DNA of 15,258 nt from Saprospiraceae bacterium (GTDB lineage: Bacteria; Bacteroidota; Bacteroidia; Chitinophagales; Saprospiraceae). Location: the NCBI GenBank assembly GCA_013361075.1, contig JABWAJ010000073.1, positions 1-15,258 of the forward strand, read 5' to 3'. The position numbers were made by a program, and so were the translations under genes. Shown piece by piece: positions 5,294 to 13,383 of the stretch (the first letter of the stretch is position 1; the number at the start of each line of letters is the position of its first letter). The notes beneath the pieces are model-generated. The model had not been told where the DNA came from. It saw only the letters and a program-made list of their open reading frames with translations, and ran no database searches.

Positions 5294-7057
5294 CTAATTT
5301 TCTTCGACCAATTGCAAAAACTGCATCTCGTAAAGTTCGCGATAACGGCCATTTTCGCGACGCAGCAAGGTATCGTGGTCACCGTATTCCAGTACCTGGC
5401 CCTTTTCCAGCACGAGGATATTGTCGGCATGGCGGATCGTGGAAAGCCTGTGGGCGATGATGATCGAAGTTCGCTGTTCGATCAGGGTTTCAATCGCAAA
5501 CTGGATTACCGACTCCGTTTCCGGGTCAATCGAAGACGTTGCTTCGTCCAGGATAAGAATATCCGGATCGAAGACCAAAGCGCGCACAAAGGAGACCAAT
5601 TGGCGCTGGCCCATCGAAAGGGTAGCGCCGCGTTCCATCACCTGGTAATCGTAGCCCCCCGGAAGGCGCATGATGAATTCGTGTGCCCCGATCATCCGGG
5701 CTGCTTTAATGACCTCTTCTCTGGAAAGGTTGCTGTCGCGCAGGGTGATGTTCTCCAGGATCGTACCGGAAAACAAAAACACATCCTGCAGGACCACTGC
5801 AATGCGACGGCGCAGGCCCTGGAGTTCATATTCCTGCAGGTTGATGCCATCTATGCGCACCTCACCCTGATGGAGATCGTAGAAACGGTTGAGGATATTG
5901 GTAATGGTTGTTTTTCCGGAGCCGGTGCTGCCCACAATAGCCATGGTTTCGCCGGGGCGAATCTGAAAACTGACGTCTTTCAGCACAAAATCCTTGTCGT
6001 TGTAGGAAAACCAAACCTTGTCAAAGACGACATCCCCCTGCAAACGAGCAGGTTTTACAGTTCCTGTATTTTCAATTTTATCCGTGCGATCGAGCAGTTG
6101 AAACACGCGCTCTGCAGCCACCAAAGCCATTTGCAGGGTATTGAAATTATCTGCAAGGGTGCGTATGGGTCGGAAAAGCATGTTCAGGTAGATGGGAAAA
6201 GCAACGAGTACACCAAGAGTAACACCGTTCACTTCCAGCGTATTGCGGGCACCCCACCACACCATGAGCCCCAATGCAGCTGCCGCTACGATGTCCACCA
6301 CTGGATAAAAAACGGCGTAATACAGAATCGAATCGAGGTTCGCTTTTGTGTATTCACGGTTGATGGTTTTGTACTTTTCAGCTTCCTGTTTTTCTGCATT
6401 AAAAATCTGCACCGTGCGCATGCCCGAGATCCGTTCCTGCAAAAAAGCATTCATACGGGCAATCTGGGTGCGAACGATTTGAAAAGAAGCTTTTACTTTT
6501 TCTTTAAAAATGTAGCTGGCAATGACCAGAACCGGCAAAACGGTCATACAGACGAGGGTCAATTTCCAACTGGTATAAAACATAATACCCAATACTGCAA
6601 ACAGCGTTAGCACATCAGCAATGATGGTCATTACGCCTTCCGAAAAAACCGAATTGATGGTTTCAATGTCGTTGATGGTGCGCGTGGTGGAAGTGCCTAC
6701 GGGCGTGCGATCGAAATAGGAGAGCCGCAAACTGGTAAGGTGCCTGAAAATGCGTACCCGCAAATCGCGGATCACCGACTGCCCCAGCCAGCTCGTCACG
6801 TAACTGAAGCCATAGCGAAACACCGTTTCTACCAACAGGAGGGCAAAAACGATGATGGTGATTCGGGTTAACCCGGAAGCATCTCCTTTAAAAACGTGGT
6901 CATCCACCATCTGCTGAATCAGATAGGGGCGCAGGATGGACAGGGGTGCCAGGGTTACCGTGAGGATGGCAGCAATAATAAAGGCAAAGCGGTAGGGTTT
7001 TACCAGTTGAAACAGCCTTGCAAGAAGGCTAAGGTTGATTTTTTTTGACGGCTCCAT
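5294..7057 (-). CDS. ABC exporter, fused permease and ATPase (MsbA-like)
   Basis: This is a half-transporter of 587 residues that should work as a homodimer in the inner membrane. Residues about 20-300 carry the six-helix exporter membrane domain. The nucleotide-binding domain shows Walker A GSTGSGKT at 376-383, Q-loop Gln424, signature LSMGQ at 480-484 (the usual form is LSGGQ), Walker B ILILDE at 500-505 and the H-loop His536. The family exports lipids, drugs or peptides; the substrate cannot be read from sequence. It starts 33 bases after the TolC-like gene and is the last gene of a likely marR-gtrA-tolC-ABC unit. No periplasmic adaptor gene (HlyD type) is present, so a complete tripartite pump is not encoded here. 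Confidence 0.93.
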   Translation of the reverse strand: MEPSKKINLSLLARLFQLVKPYRFAFIIAAILTVTLAPLSILRPYLIQQMVDDHVFKGDASGLTRITIIVFALLLVETVFRYGFSYVTSWLGQSVIRDLRVRIFRHLTSLRLSYFDRTPVGTSTTRTINDIETINSVFSEGVMTIIADVLTLFAVLGIMFYTSWKLTLVCMTVLPVLVIASYIFKEKVKASFQIVRTQIARMNAFLQERISGMRTVQIFNAEKQEAEKYKTINREYTKANLDSILYYAVFYPVVDIVAAAALGLMVWWGARNTLEVNGVTLGVLVAFPIYLNMLFRPIRTLADNFNTLQMALVAAERVFQLLDRTDKIENTGTVKPARLQGDVVFDKVWFSYNDKDFVLKDVSFQIRPGETMAIVGSTGSGKTTITNILNRFYDLHQGEVRIDGINLQEYELQGLRRRIAVVLQDVFLFSGTILENITLRDSNLSREEVIKAARMIGAHEFIMRLPGGYDYQVMERGATLSMGQRQLVSFVRALVFDPDILILDEATSSIDPETESVIQFAIETLIEQRTSIIIAHRLSTIRHADNILVLEKGQVLEYGDHDTLLRRENGRYRELYEMQFLQLVEEN

Positions 7058-7090
7058 TTTTTCTTATTCAGAAAATCAAAAAGTTTTCCC

Positions 7091-8464
7091 CTACTTCAGC
7101 AACCCTCCGGTCAATTGCAGCAGTTCGGTTTCAATGTTTTTTAAATTAAACAAGGCGTTCAGTCGCCCCTGCGTGGCATTGATATAGCCCAACTGCACGG
7201 TACGGTAATCGAAAGAGCTGATCAGGCCCCCCCGGAAACGTTCGCCGGCGATGTCAAGATTGCGCTGGGCATTGTCTACCAGTTGGTTCGTCAATTCCAG
7301 CAATTGTTTTTGGTTGTTGTACGTGGCAATCGTATTGGCCAGCTGCGTATTCAGGGTGCGCTTCAGGTTTTCTACCTCCAACTGCGCAATGAGTTCACTC
7401 GTTTTGGCATTTTCAATGTTGCGTTTGCGCACTCCTCCATCAAAAAGGTTGTAGACCACCGAAAAGTTCAGGAAAAAATTAAGGCTGTTGTTGCGCACGG
7501 CATCGAGATCGAGCATATTGGGCCGACCCAGTGAATCACGGGAAGACAAGGTCGCGTTTCCGTTGGAGATGCTGTTGTTATAGGCTGCTCCGGTGCGCAG
7601 GTTTACAGAAGGCATTCGTGCAGACTCCTGAATCCGGGTATTTACATTCGTCAGGTCGCGGTTCAGGTAAAGGTTCTGGAGGCTTTGATTTTTAGCGAGC
7701 ATTGCAGTTTGCAGGGCTTCAGCATTGTAGGCAGTAGCCAGGTAATCCAGTTTATCGGTCAGTTGGTAGCGCTTGGTCAGGTCGTCCAGACCCAGAGCCA
7801 GGGTGAGGTTGCGCAATGCATTTTCGTAAGCAATGCCTTGTTGCAGAAAAAGAGTAGAGTCGTTGAGGTAGGCATCCTGGTTTTGCAATACATCAAAGGT
7901 GCCCGCACGGCCAAATTCCTGCCGAACGCTCGCAAAGTTGACCCTTTCGCGCGACAATACCAGTGATTGGCGCCGGATTTCCAGCCGTTCCTGCTCAATG
8001 AGTGCGGCATAATACGCCAGAATGACGGTTCGGATGGTATTTTCTACTGCGAGGCGCACATTTCCCTGGCCGATGCGCTCTAATTGTTCCAGTTGCTTTT
8101 TGGTGAGGTTTACCCGATTGCCGTTGTACAGTGTCCAGGTTGCTTCAATTCCGGGGGCAAGGCCGGTACTGATCGTTGTGATTTCCCGGGTAAAAGACGC
8201 CGGGTTGTTGGCATCGTTGAAACCGTTGTTCAGGCCCAGGGTCAGGTTGACATTGGGATACCGCCCTGCCGTGCCCCATTCGTTGTTGTTTTGGGCAATT
8301 TCGGCTGTGCGCTGCGCAATTTGCAGGGCATAGTTATTTTGCATGGCCAGGTCTATCGATTGCGACAAGCTAAGCGTTTCCTGTGCGCCGAGCGGGTGGA
8401 AACAACAGCCGGAAACAAGGGCGATTAGTGCAATATTAGCCCGCAAAGCGTCCTTCAAATACAT
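7091..8464 (-). CDS. TolC-family outer membrane efflux protein
   Basis: An outer membrane channel-type protein of 457 residues from the chosen start. The ATG at 8464 begins MYLKDALRAN, followed by a hydrophobic stretch and LGAQ, a good signal peptide with cleavage probably around GA-Q. An upstream in-frame ATG at 8509 would bury this signal 15 residues in, so it is less likely. The mature part has the paired LSLSQSIDLAMQNN-type repeats, long coiled-coil helices and the Asn/Gln-rich hairpins of the family. A second half begins near the YNLFDGG motif. The start overlaps the end of the gtrA-type gene by 29 bases in another frame, suggesting coupled translation. It probably works with the ABC exporter downstream. 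Confidence 0.9.
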   Translation of the reverse strand: MYLKDALRANIALIALVSGCCFHPLGAQETLSLSQSIDLAMQNNYALQIAQRTAEIAQNNNEWGTAGRYPNVNLTLGLNNGFNDANNPASFTREITTISTGLAPGIEATWTLYNGNRVNLTKKQLEQLERIGQGNVRLAVENTIRTVILAYYAALIEQERLEIRRQSLVLSRERVNFASVRQEFGRAGTFDVLQNQDAYLNDSTLFLQQGIAYENALRNLTLALGLDDLTKRYQLTDKLDYLATAYNAEALQTAMLAKNQSLQNLYLNRDLTNVNTRIQESARMPSVNLRTGAAYNNSISNGNATLSSRDSLGRPNMLDLDAVRNNSLNFFLNFSVVYNLFDGGVRKRNIENAKTSELIAQLEVENLKRTLNTQLANTIATYNNQKQLLELTNQLVDNAQRNLDIAGERFRGGLISSFDYRTVQLGYINATQGRLNALFNLKNIETELLQLTGGLLK

Positions 8465-8864
8465 AGCGTTTGAGATAAAAGTTATAAAAAAAGACCAACC
8501 CTGTAGCAATTAGTTTCGTCACTGCCTGGTGATGGTTGAAAAAAGGTTGTAGCGACAACCCATAGATGATGACCGAACTGAGGAACATCCCTCCCAGAGA
8601 GACCAGTGCTGCGAAAAAAAATGCTTTCCCTACCGAACGCCTGAGTTGGAAGACAAAGCGTTTTTGCAAAAAGAAATTAACGATCATGCCCGCCGAGTAC
8701 GCAACAACATTAGACGGCACAGGTGCCAGTACCTTATTGACCAGCAACAGGTAGACAGTATAGTCAACCCCGGTTGCCACTGCGCCTGCTGCTGCGTATT
8801 TTGCTTTGGGCAAAGCCCAATTGAGTAATTTGCGCCACCACGAGGTAGATTCAAGGTCGGTCAT
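8436..8864 (-). CDS. GtrA-family membrane protein
   Basis: A small 142-residue protein with four membrane helices. Family landmarks are KYAAAGAVATGVDYTVY (22-38), NFFLQKRFVF (63-72) and the final KL-AT-NFYLKRYVF region (117-136). GtrA proteins are proposed to flip polyprenyl-linked sugars or act in cell surface polysaccharide assembly. It lies 18 bases after the marR-type gene and overlaps the TolC-like gene. This is an unusual place for a GtrA protein, so either the operon handles an envelope glycan or lipid, or the position is incidental. Confidence 0.9.
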   Translation of the reverse strand: MTDLESTSWWRKLLNWALPKAKYAAAGAVATGVDYTVYLLLVNKVLAPVPSNVVAYSAGMIVNFFLQKRFVFQLRRSVGKAFFFAALVSLGGMFLSSVIIYGLSLQPFFNHHQAVTKLIATGLVFFYNFYLKRYVFEGRFAG

Positions 8865-8882
8865 TTCGTTTGTTCTTTCTTT

Positions 8883-9344
8883 TTACAGATGCTCCTGCCT
8901 GCTGTGAGACAGGCGTTTATACATGCGCCGCAGCACTTTTTTGCAAATGGCCACCTCTTCTTCAGAGATGCCCTCGAGTACTTCATTTACACTGGCAAGG
9001 GCATGCGGCAGCATCGTGTCTTTGAGGGTTTTGCCTTTGGGTGTCAGGTAGATGCGTTTGTTGCGTCTATCCCGCGCATCCGCAAGCCGCACAACGATAC
9101 CATTTTTTTCGAGATTGTCCAAGGCTCTGGCAATCGTACCTTTATCTTTTACTACTGAAGTAACTAAATCCTGCTGGCGCAAGCCATCCTGCTTCCACAA
9201 GTCCACCAGCACCCCAATGTGCGTGGAATACAGGCCTTCGACGTCATCACCTGCCCGTCTCCGGATGTCGCTGCTGAGCAACCGACCGACGCGGTTCGTC
9301 AAAAAAGCTAAGGATTCTAATGGGTTGAATTGATTGTCGGACAT
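8883..9344 (-). CDS. MarR-family transcriptional regulator
   Basis: A 153-residue dimeric winged-helix regulator. The helix-turn-helix lies near residues 45-85 (LRQQDL, DKGTIARALDNLEKNG) and the wing at 89-104 holds the characteristic DARDRRNKRIYLTPKG. It is the first gene of a group running into gtrA, tolC and the ABC exporter with short gaps or overlaps. An inverted repeat of MarR type lies 15 bases before its start. It most likely represses itself and the exporter until a small ligand binds; the ligand is unknown. Confidence 0.92.
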   Translation of the reverse strand: MSDNQFNPLESLAFLTNRVGRLLSSDIRRRAGDDVEGLYSTHIGVLVDLWKQDGLRQQDLVTSVVKDKGTIARALDNLEKNGIVVRLADARDRRNKRIYLTPKGKTLKDTMLPHALASVNEVLEGISEEEVAICKKVLRRMYKRLSHSRQEHL

Positions 9345-9359
9345 GTGTGGGAATTAGTA

Positions 9360-9373
9360 GTTGCGTTTGCAAC
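9360..9373. promoter_or_regulatory. Inverted repeat, likely MarR operator
   Basis: GTTGC and GCAAC flank the four bases GTTT, a TTGC-N4-GCAA layout close to known MarR-family boxes. It lies just upstream of the marR-type start codon (9344). No clear TAnnTTTG promoter was found next to it, so the assignment rests on position and symmetry. Confidence 0.45.
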
Positions 9374-9477
9374 GAAGAACGCAGCAGGTCGAAAAGAGTT
9401 GAATGAACAAAGGAGTTTTTTGAAGCCGTGATTCAAATTGAAAACCATGAAGCGACAACCGAAACTGCCCGGGCGAA

Positions 9478-10407
9478 TCAGGAGGCCTGTACTGTCTTGT
9501 TAAATTCGCCTTCAGTAAGCCCTTCGCTGTAAGTGTTTCCACTGGCGTATTTCCCCTGAAAAATGGCTTTTGGCTTTTTAATAAACTTCAGCAATTCAAT
9601 TAATCTGAATTTATAGAATATCCGCCACATTAAATGCAAATGTTCCGGATAACGGATAGCCTGGAGGATGTGCTCATTTTCATACAAGGATCGGTCTCTA
9701 ATGGTCTCGGGATAAAAAGCGTCTAATTCATTATTTTTATCCCGGTAAATGATATTAATACCATTCCACCAGCCCTGAACGACTTTTTCTTTTTTTGCTT
9801 CTGATAAATTGGCAGGGTGGGCTTCTGTGTAAGCCTGGTAAAGGAGTTTGAACTCTGGGTGGGTTATTAAAAAATCCCGGTTTGCTTGCCTTACATGCCT
9901 GTAATTGGAATCATCTACCAAAATGACCGCATTTTCAGCCAAAAAAGGTTTTATCAGCAACAAACACATTAACTGGCTCCTGTAATCATGAGGGCCATCC
10001 ACAAAATAAATAGCAACTTTTTTATTGCCGATATATGTTGACAAATTTTCCAGCGCATCCTCGTAGTCCTTGTTAATCAACTGAATATTGGTAATATCCA
10101 GCTTTTTTGCCCGCTCTTCTATCAATTGTTTATTTTTCTTATCAGGGTCAAAAAAAGCGAAATTATCTATACCGAAAAATTCGTGTTCGGGTGAGGTCAT
10201 CGCTGTGGAAAGCAGAGTTAATCCCTGAAAGACGCCAATTTCGAGGTAGCAGGTTTCTTTTGTCAGGATTTCCTTAGACAAACGCTGAAGGGTGCCGTAT
10301 AAAGCGTGACCTGAAAATCCTGTAAGTACGTCTTCCCGGCGCATTAGTGCACCCTTGAGATTTGCGTCTTTTATACAGTTTATTACTTTACTTAAATGAT
10401 CGTTCAT
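9478..10407 (-). CDS. Class I SAM-dependent methyltransferase
   Basis: A soluble protein of 309 residues with a Rossmann-type methyltransferase core. Motif I is LEIGVFQGLT (55-64), the second-strand acid lies in GIDNF (79-83), FVDGPHDY is at 135-142 and VDDSN at 164-168. The VDGxHxY signature is typical of the Methyltransf_24 group, which includes sugar and macrolide O-methyltransferases. The last ~100 residues carry basic and aromatic segments of unknown role. Codon use is visibly more A/T-rich than in the S8 gene 41 bases upstream, which may indicate transfer. The acceptor is unknown; a surface glycan is one possibility given the GtrA and GT-C genes nearby. Confidence 0.8.
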   Translation of the reverse strand: MNDHLSKVINCIKDANLKGALMRREDVLTGFSGHALYGTLQRLSKEILTKETCYLEIGVFQGLTLLSTAMTSPEHEFFGIDNFAFFDPDKKNKQLIEERAKKLDITNIQLINKDYEDALENLSTYIGNKKVAIYFVDGPHDYRSQLMCLLLIKPFLAENAVILVDDSNYRHVRQANRDFLITHPEFKLLYQAYTEAHPANLSEAKKEKVVQGWWNGINIIYRDKNNELDAFYPETIRDRSLYENEHILQAIRYPEHLHLMWRIFYKFRLIELLKFIKKPKAIFQGKYASGNTYSEGLTEGEFNKTVQAS

Positions 10408-10448
10408 GTTTTTATTAAACTTGTGATAAAAATGATTCCAGTGTGCTG

Positions 10449-12317
10449 TTACAAATCCTTCAGCTGCCGCGCAAACCCATTCACTCCGCCCGTTTTCATG
10501 CGCTGCGCCAGCTGGTCTGCTTTGGCCTTGTCGGCAAAAACCCCGACCACCATTTTGTAAACCGTTTTGCCACCCAGCTCATTGATGTTGACGATGATTT
10601 TTTCGCCGAAAAGGCGCTGCATTTTTTCAGCCTGCACCAACACGTTGCCGTAATCGTAGAATGCGCCGATCTGTACCCCCCACCCGATGGGGTCTTGTTT
10701 TTTAACGCTGAACTCGTACAGGCCCTTACCCGTGGAAACCGTTGCGGGCACTTCTGTCACCACCGGCGGATTTTTCGCATCGCGGCGGCGAATGGCTTCT
10801 GCCACGGCCCGGTCGGCATTCACCCGGCCATAGCCGTAGCGCGTTGAGTGGCCGTCGATGTATTCGGCAGGGCTGCCGATTTTGTCGGCGGTTTGCTGCA
10901 AAATCTCTTTTACTTCTTTGGCTTTCAGGTCGGGGTTGGCCGACAGGATAAGTGCGCAGATGCCCGCCACCAAAGGCGTGGAGCTGGACGTGCCGCCGAA
11001 GTGTTTGTAGTATTGGCCTCTTGAGCGGCCGTCGCGCCAGAATTTGTAATTGCCGGTTTCGCCGCTCAGACCCTCGTCCCACCAGGCGCGCGCTGCGATG
11101 ATGGGCCAGTCGCCATTGGAAGGAGCACAGATTGAAATTTCGCGGCCCCGGTTGGAATACCCGGCATAGGTATCCTGGCTGGTGCAGGCCCCCACCGCAA
11201 TCACGTCGGGGTGAGCCGCATAAAAATTAACGTAATCCAGATCGTCGTTGCCGGCAGCGAACAGGATCACGCAGCCTTTCCCGCCGCGGCCTTCCCTTGC
11301 AGCGCGGGCAATTGCTTCCGCTTTCAGGGCGCCAAGTTGGTAGGCCTGGTCGGTGCTGCCCCAGCTGCAACTGATGATGTCGGCCCCGTTTTTGATGCAG
11401 TAGTCAAACATTTCATCGGTGGTGCGCACAGAAAAAGAGGTGCCACTCAGGGGCATAAATCTGGCATTGGGCGCCGCACCCACAATCCCTGCTCCGTTGG
11501 CTGCTGCCAGCGCCACACTCGCACAGGGGGTGCCGTGGGTGTAGCGCACGTCGCCCTGTTGCACGGCTGTTGACTGGTTCCAAAGGTCGTATGGTTTGTG
11601 GATTTTGCCTTTCAAATCGGGGTGCGTGAGGTCGAAACCATTGTCAATGACCGCGATGACGACGTTGGCGCTCCCGGCGTTGCCAAGGCGGTTCCAGGCG
11701 TCCACCACTTTAGAATCGGCACCTTTTTTGAGTTTGTAATTCACATCTTTGACAAGGCCGTCGTTTTTAAGGTGCCATTGGTGGGGAAGCAGGTCGTCGA
11801 GGGGTGCCGAAAAAGCATATTCGTCCAGGGGGGTATCAAAATCGGGTTCCGCAGATTTTACCATCGATATCTCCTGCAAAGCCTGCGCTACTTTCAGCGG
11901 GTTGTACGATTGCGGCGTTACGCGGGCGATGAGGGAACCGGGTTTGCGCTCTTCCACCAGCAACAGGTGGAATTCGTCCAGCACCATTTGTTGTTCTTCG
12001 GGGGCTACGCCGTCCTGAAAAACGAGGTAAATGTCGCCGGTAGGTACCATGGGGCGGTTGCTGCCTTCAGGGTAATAGACATGCGTACCTACTTCCACTT
12101 CCTCGCGTCCGCGCACTTCGTCGAGCTTCTCCTCGGTGGTGCTGTTGCCTTTGTTGAGTGACACAATCTGAAAGCCGCCGAGGTTTTGCAGCAATTGCGT
12201 TTCGATGTAGTCGGGTTGCTCCAGGTCGCGGGAAACGGTGGTTTTGAGTCCTACCCATTGTTTGCTTTTACGGAGGGCGATGTCGCCTTTTCCGCTTTTG
12301 ATGATCAGCTTGCTCAT
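10449..12317 (-). CDS. S8 (subtilisin-type) serine peptidase with SPOR domain
   Basis: A 622-residue protease. The catalytic triad is Asp225 (VIDNG), His261 (HGTPCAS) and Ser444 in GTSSSTP (usually GTSMATP), with oxyanion Asn357 in AAGN. Residues about 75-165 look like a propeptide (GDIYLVFQDGV, then VKSAEPDF). The C-terminal 75 residues (GWGVQIGAFYDYGN onward) are a SPOR domain, a fold known to bind glycan strands of peptidoglycan stripped of peptide side chains. The N-terminus MSKLIIKSGKGD has no signal peptide or membrane helix. That is odd for a SPOR protein, which should act in the periplasm. Either export uses another route or the protein works in the cytoplasm. No upstream in-frame extension with a signal was noticed. 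Confidence 0.9.
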   Translation of the reverse strand: MSKLIIKSGKGDIALRKSKQWVGLKTTVSRDLEQPDYIETQLLQNLGGFQIVSLNKGNSTTEEKLDEVRGREEVEVGTHVYYPEGSNRPMVPTGDIYLVFQDGVAPEEQQMVLDEFHLLLVEERKPGSLIARVTPQSYNPLKVAQALQEISMVKSAEPDFDTPLDEYAFSAPLDDLLPHQWHLKNDGLVKDVNYKLKKGADSKVVDAWNRLGNAGSANVVIAVIDNGFDLTHPDLKGKIHKPYDLWNQSTAVQQGDVRYTHGTPCASVALAAANGAGIVGAAPNARFMPLSGTSFSVRTTDEMFDYCIKNGADIISCSWGSTDQAYQLGALKAEAIARAAREGRGGKGCVILFAAGNDDLDYVNFYAAHPDVIAVGACTSQDTYAGYSNRGREISICAPSNGDWPIIAARAWWDEGLSGETGNYKFWRDGRSRGQYYKHFGGTSSSTPLVAGICALILSANPDLKAKEVKEILQQTADKIGSPAEYIDGHSTRYGYGRVNADRAVAEAIRRRDAKNPPVVTEVPATVSTGKGLYEFSVKKQDPIGWGVQIGAFYDYGNVLVQAEKMQRLFGEKIIVNINELGGKTVYKMVVGVFADKAKADQLAQRMKTGGVNGFARQLKDL

Positions 12318-12465
12318 TCTGGTGTCAGATTGTATGTACGTGCTTGTCGGTATTTGAGAAAACGAAAATTAGGGATTTTTTGGGAATGGCAAAGGATGAG
12401 GGAGATTTTATCTTTATCTTCGTGATGAACTGCCGGTTGCCATACCCGGGAAATAATTACACAAA

Positions 12466-13326
12466 GTGAAACTACCAGACCATAAACAAATTTTTTTAGA
12501 TAATATTTCAGAAGAACTAAAACTCATTGACGGAGTTAAAGCCGTTGCTCTGGGAGGTTCATACGCCACCGGCCTGGCAACAGAAGGCTCAGACCTTGAT
12601 ATCGGCATTTACTATTCCGAACAGGACCCGTTTGACCTTGAAAAAATAAGAAGCATAGCTGAAAAATATGCTCACAACGACCAACCAACGGTTACGGGAT
12701 TTTACGAATGGGGACCTTGGGTGAATGGAGGGGCGTGGATCAATACCGAAAATGGTGAGGTGGACTTCCTCTATAAAAACATTGACCAAATAACGAAAAC
12801 CATCGAAAATGCAAAAGACGGTATTTGGGAAAACAACTTTGAGCAACAACCGCCATACGGATTTTCGTCCATTATCTTTCTGGCAGAAACACAAAGCTGC
12901 CTGCCACTTTATGACCCGGACCATGTCTTAAAAAATTTAAAAGAAAGCGTAAAACAATATCCGCAAAAGTTAAAGCAATCGGTCATTCAACAATCGTTGT
13001 GGTCGGCAGAATTTACAATATGGCAAGCCGAAAAATTCGCTGCCAATATTGATGTGTACAATACGGTTGGTTGTTTGACCAGAGCCGTGAAAAATATTGT
13101 TTCCGCCCTCTTTGCCCTCAATGAAATTTACCCTATGGGGGATAAACGGGCATTGAGCATACTTGAACAAGCACCAATCAGGCCTGTAAATCTGACGAAT
13201 GAAATCAATGGCATTATGTGTTGCGAAAAGAATAGAATCGTTGACAATGTCGTGCAATTGAAACACCTGTTTAATGAAACAGTTGGACTGGCAAAAGGAG
13301 CATATAAACCCTATTATAAATTGTGA
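12466..13326 (+). CDS. Nucleotidyltransferase-domain protein (aminoglycoside adenylyltransferase-like fold)
   Basis: A 286-residue protein with a polymerase-beta type nucleotidyltransferase domain: GGSYATG at 30-36, the acidic pair Asp43/Asp45 in GSDLDIG, and a third acid Asp100 in GEVDFLY. A helical C-terminal part follows, like aminoglycoside nucleotidyltransferases and DUF4037-type proteins. It should transfer a nucleotide to a small molecule or protein; the target is unknown. The start is GTG at 12466: an in-frame TAA at 12454 excludes any start further upstream. Codon use is clearly more A/T-rich (many AAA, AAT, GAA) than in the flanking genes, suggesting horizontal acquisition. It is divergent from the S8 gene and 57 bases before the GT-C gene. 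Confidence 0.82.
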   Translation: MKLPDHKQIFLDNISEELKLIDGVKAVALGGSYATGLATEGSDLDIGIYYSEQDPFDLEKIRSIAEKYAHNDQPTVTGFYEWGPWVNGGAWINTENGEVDFLYKNIDQITKTIENAKDGIWENNFEQQPPYGFSSIIFLAETQSCLPLYDPDHVLKNLKESVKQYPQKLKQSVIQQSLWSAEFTIWQAEKFAANIDVYNTVGCLTRAVKNIVSALFALNEIYPMGDKRALSILEQAPIRPVNLTNEINGIMCCEKNRIVDNVVQLKHLFNETVGLAKGAYKPYYKL

Positions 13327-13383
13327 CCAAACTACTGTTGGTTTCTTTGCGCAAAGCGACAAAGCATTTCAGAACCAGACATT

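Noticed and set aside
5312..6610. 432-codon open frame on the plus strand across the ABC exporter gene
   Set aside because: It is antisense to clear Walker A, signature and Walker B motifs, and its translation shows no family resemblance.
8465..8509. Longer TolC-like start at 8509
   Set aside because: It would place the signal peptide internally and overlap gtrA by 74 bases; the ATG at 8464 gives a proper signal peptide.
12411..12420. TATCTTTA as a -7 box for the nucleotidyltransferase gene
   Set aside because: One mismatch in the conserved part and no TTG at the expected spacing.
13345..13356. CTTTGCGCAAAG palindrome before the glycosyltransferase gene
   Set aside because: Twelve bases of symmetry alone, with no promoter context, are too little to call an operator.
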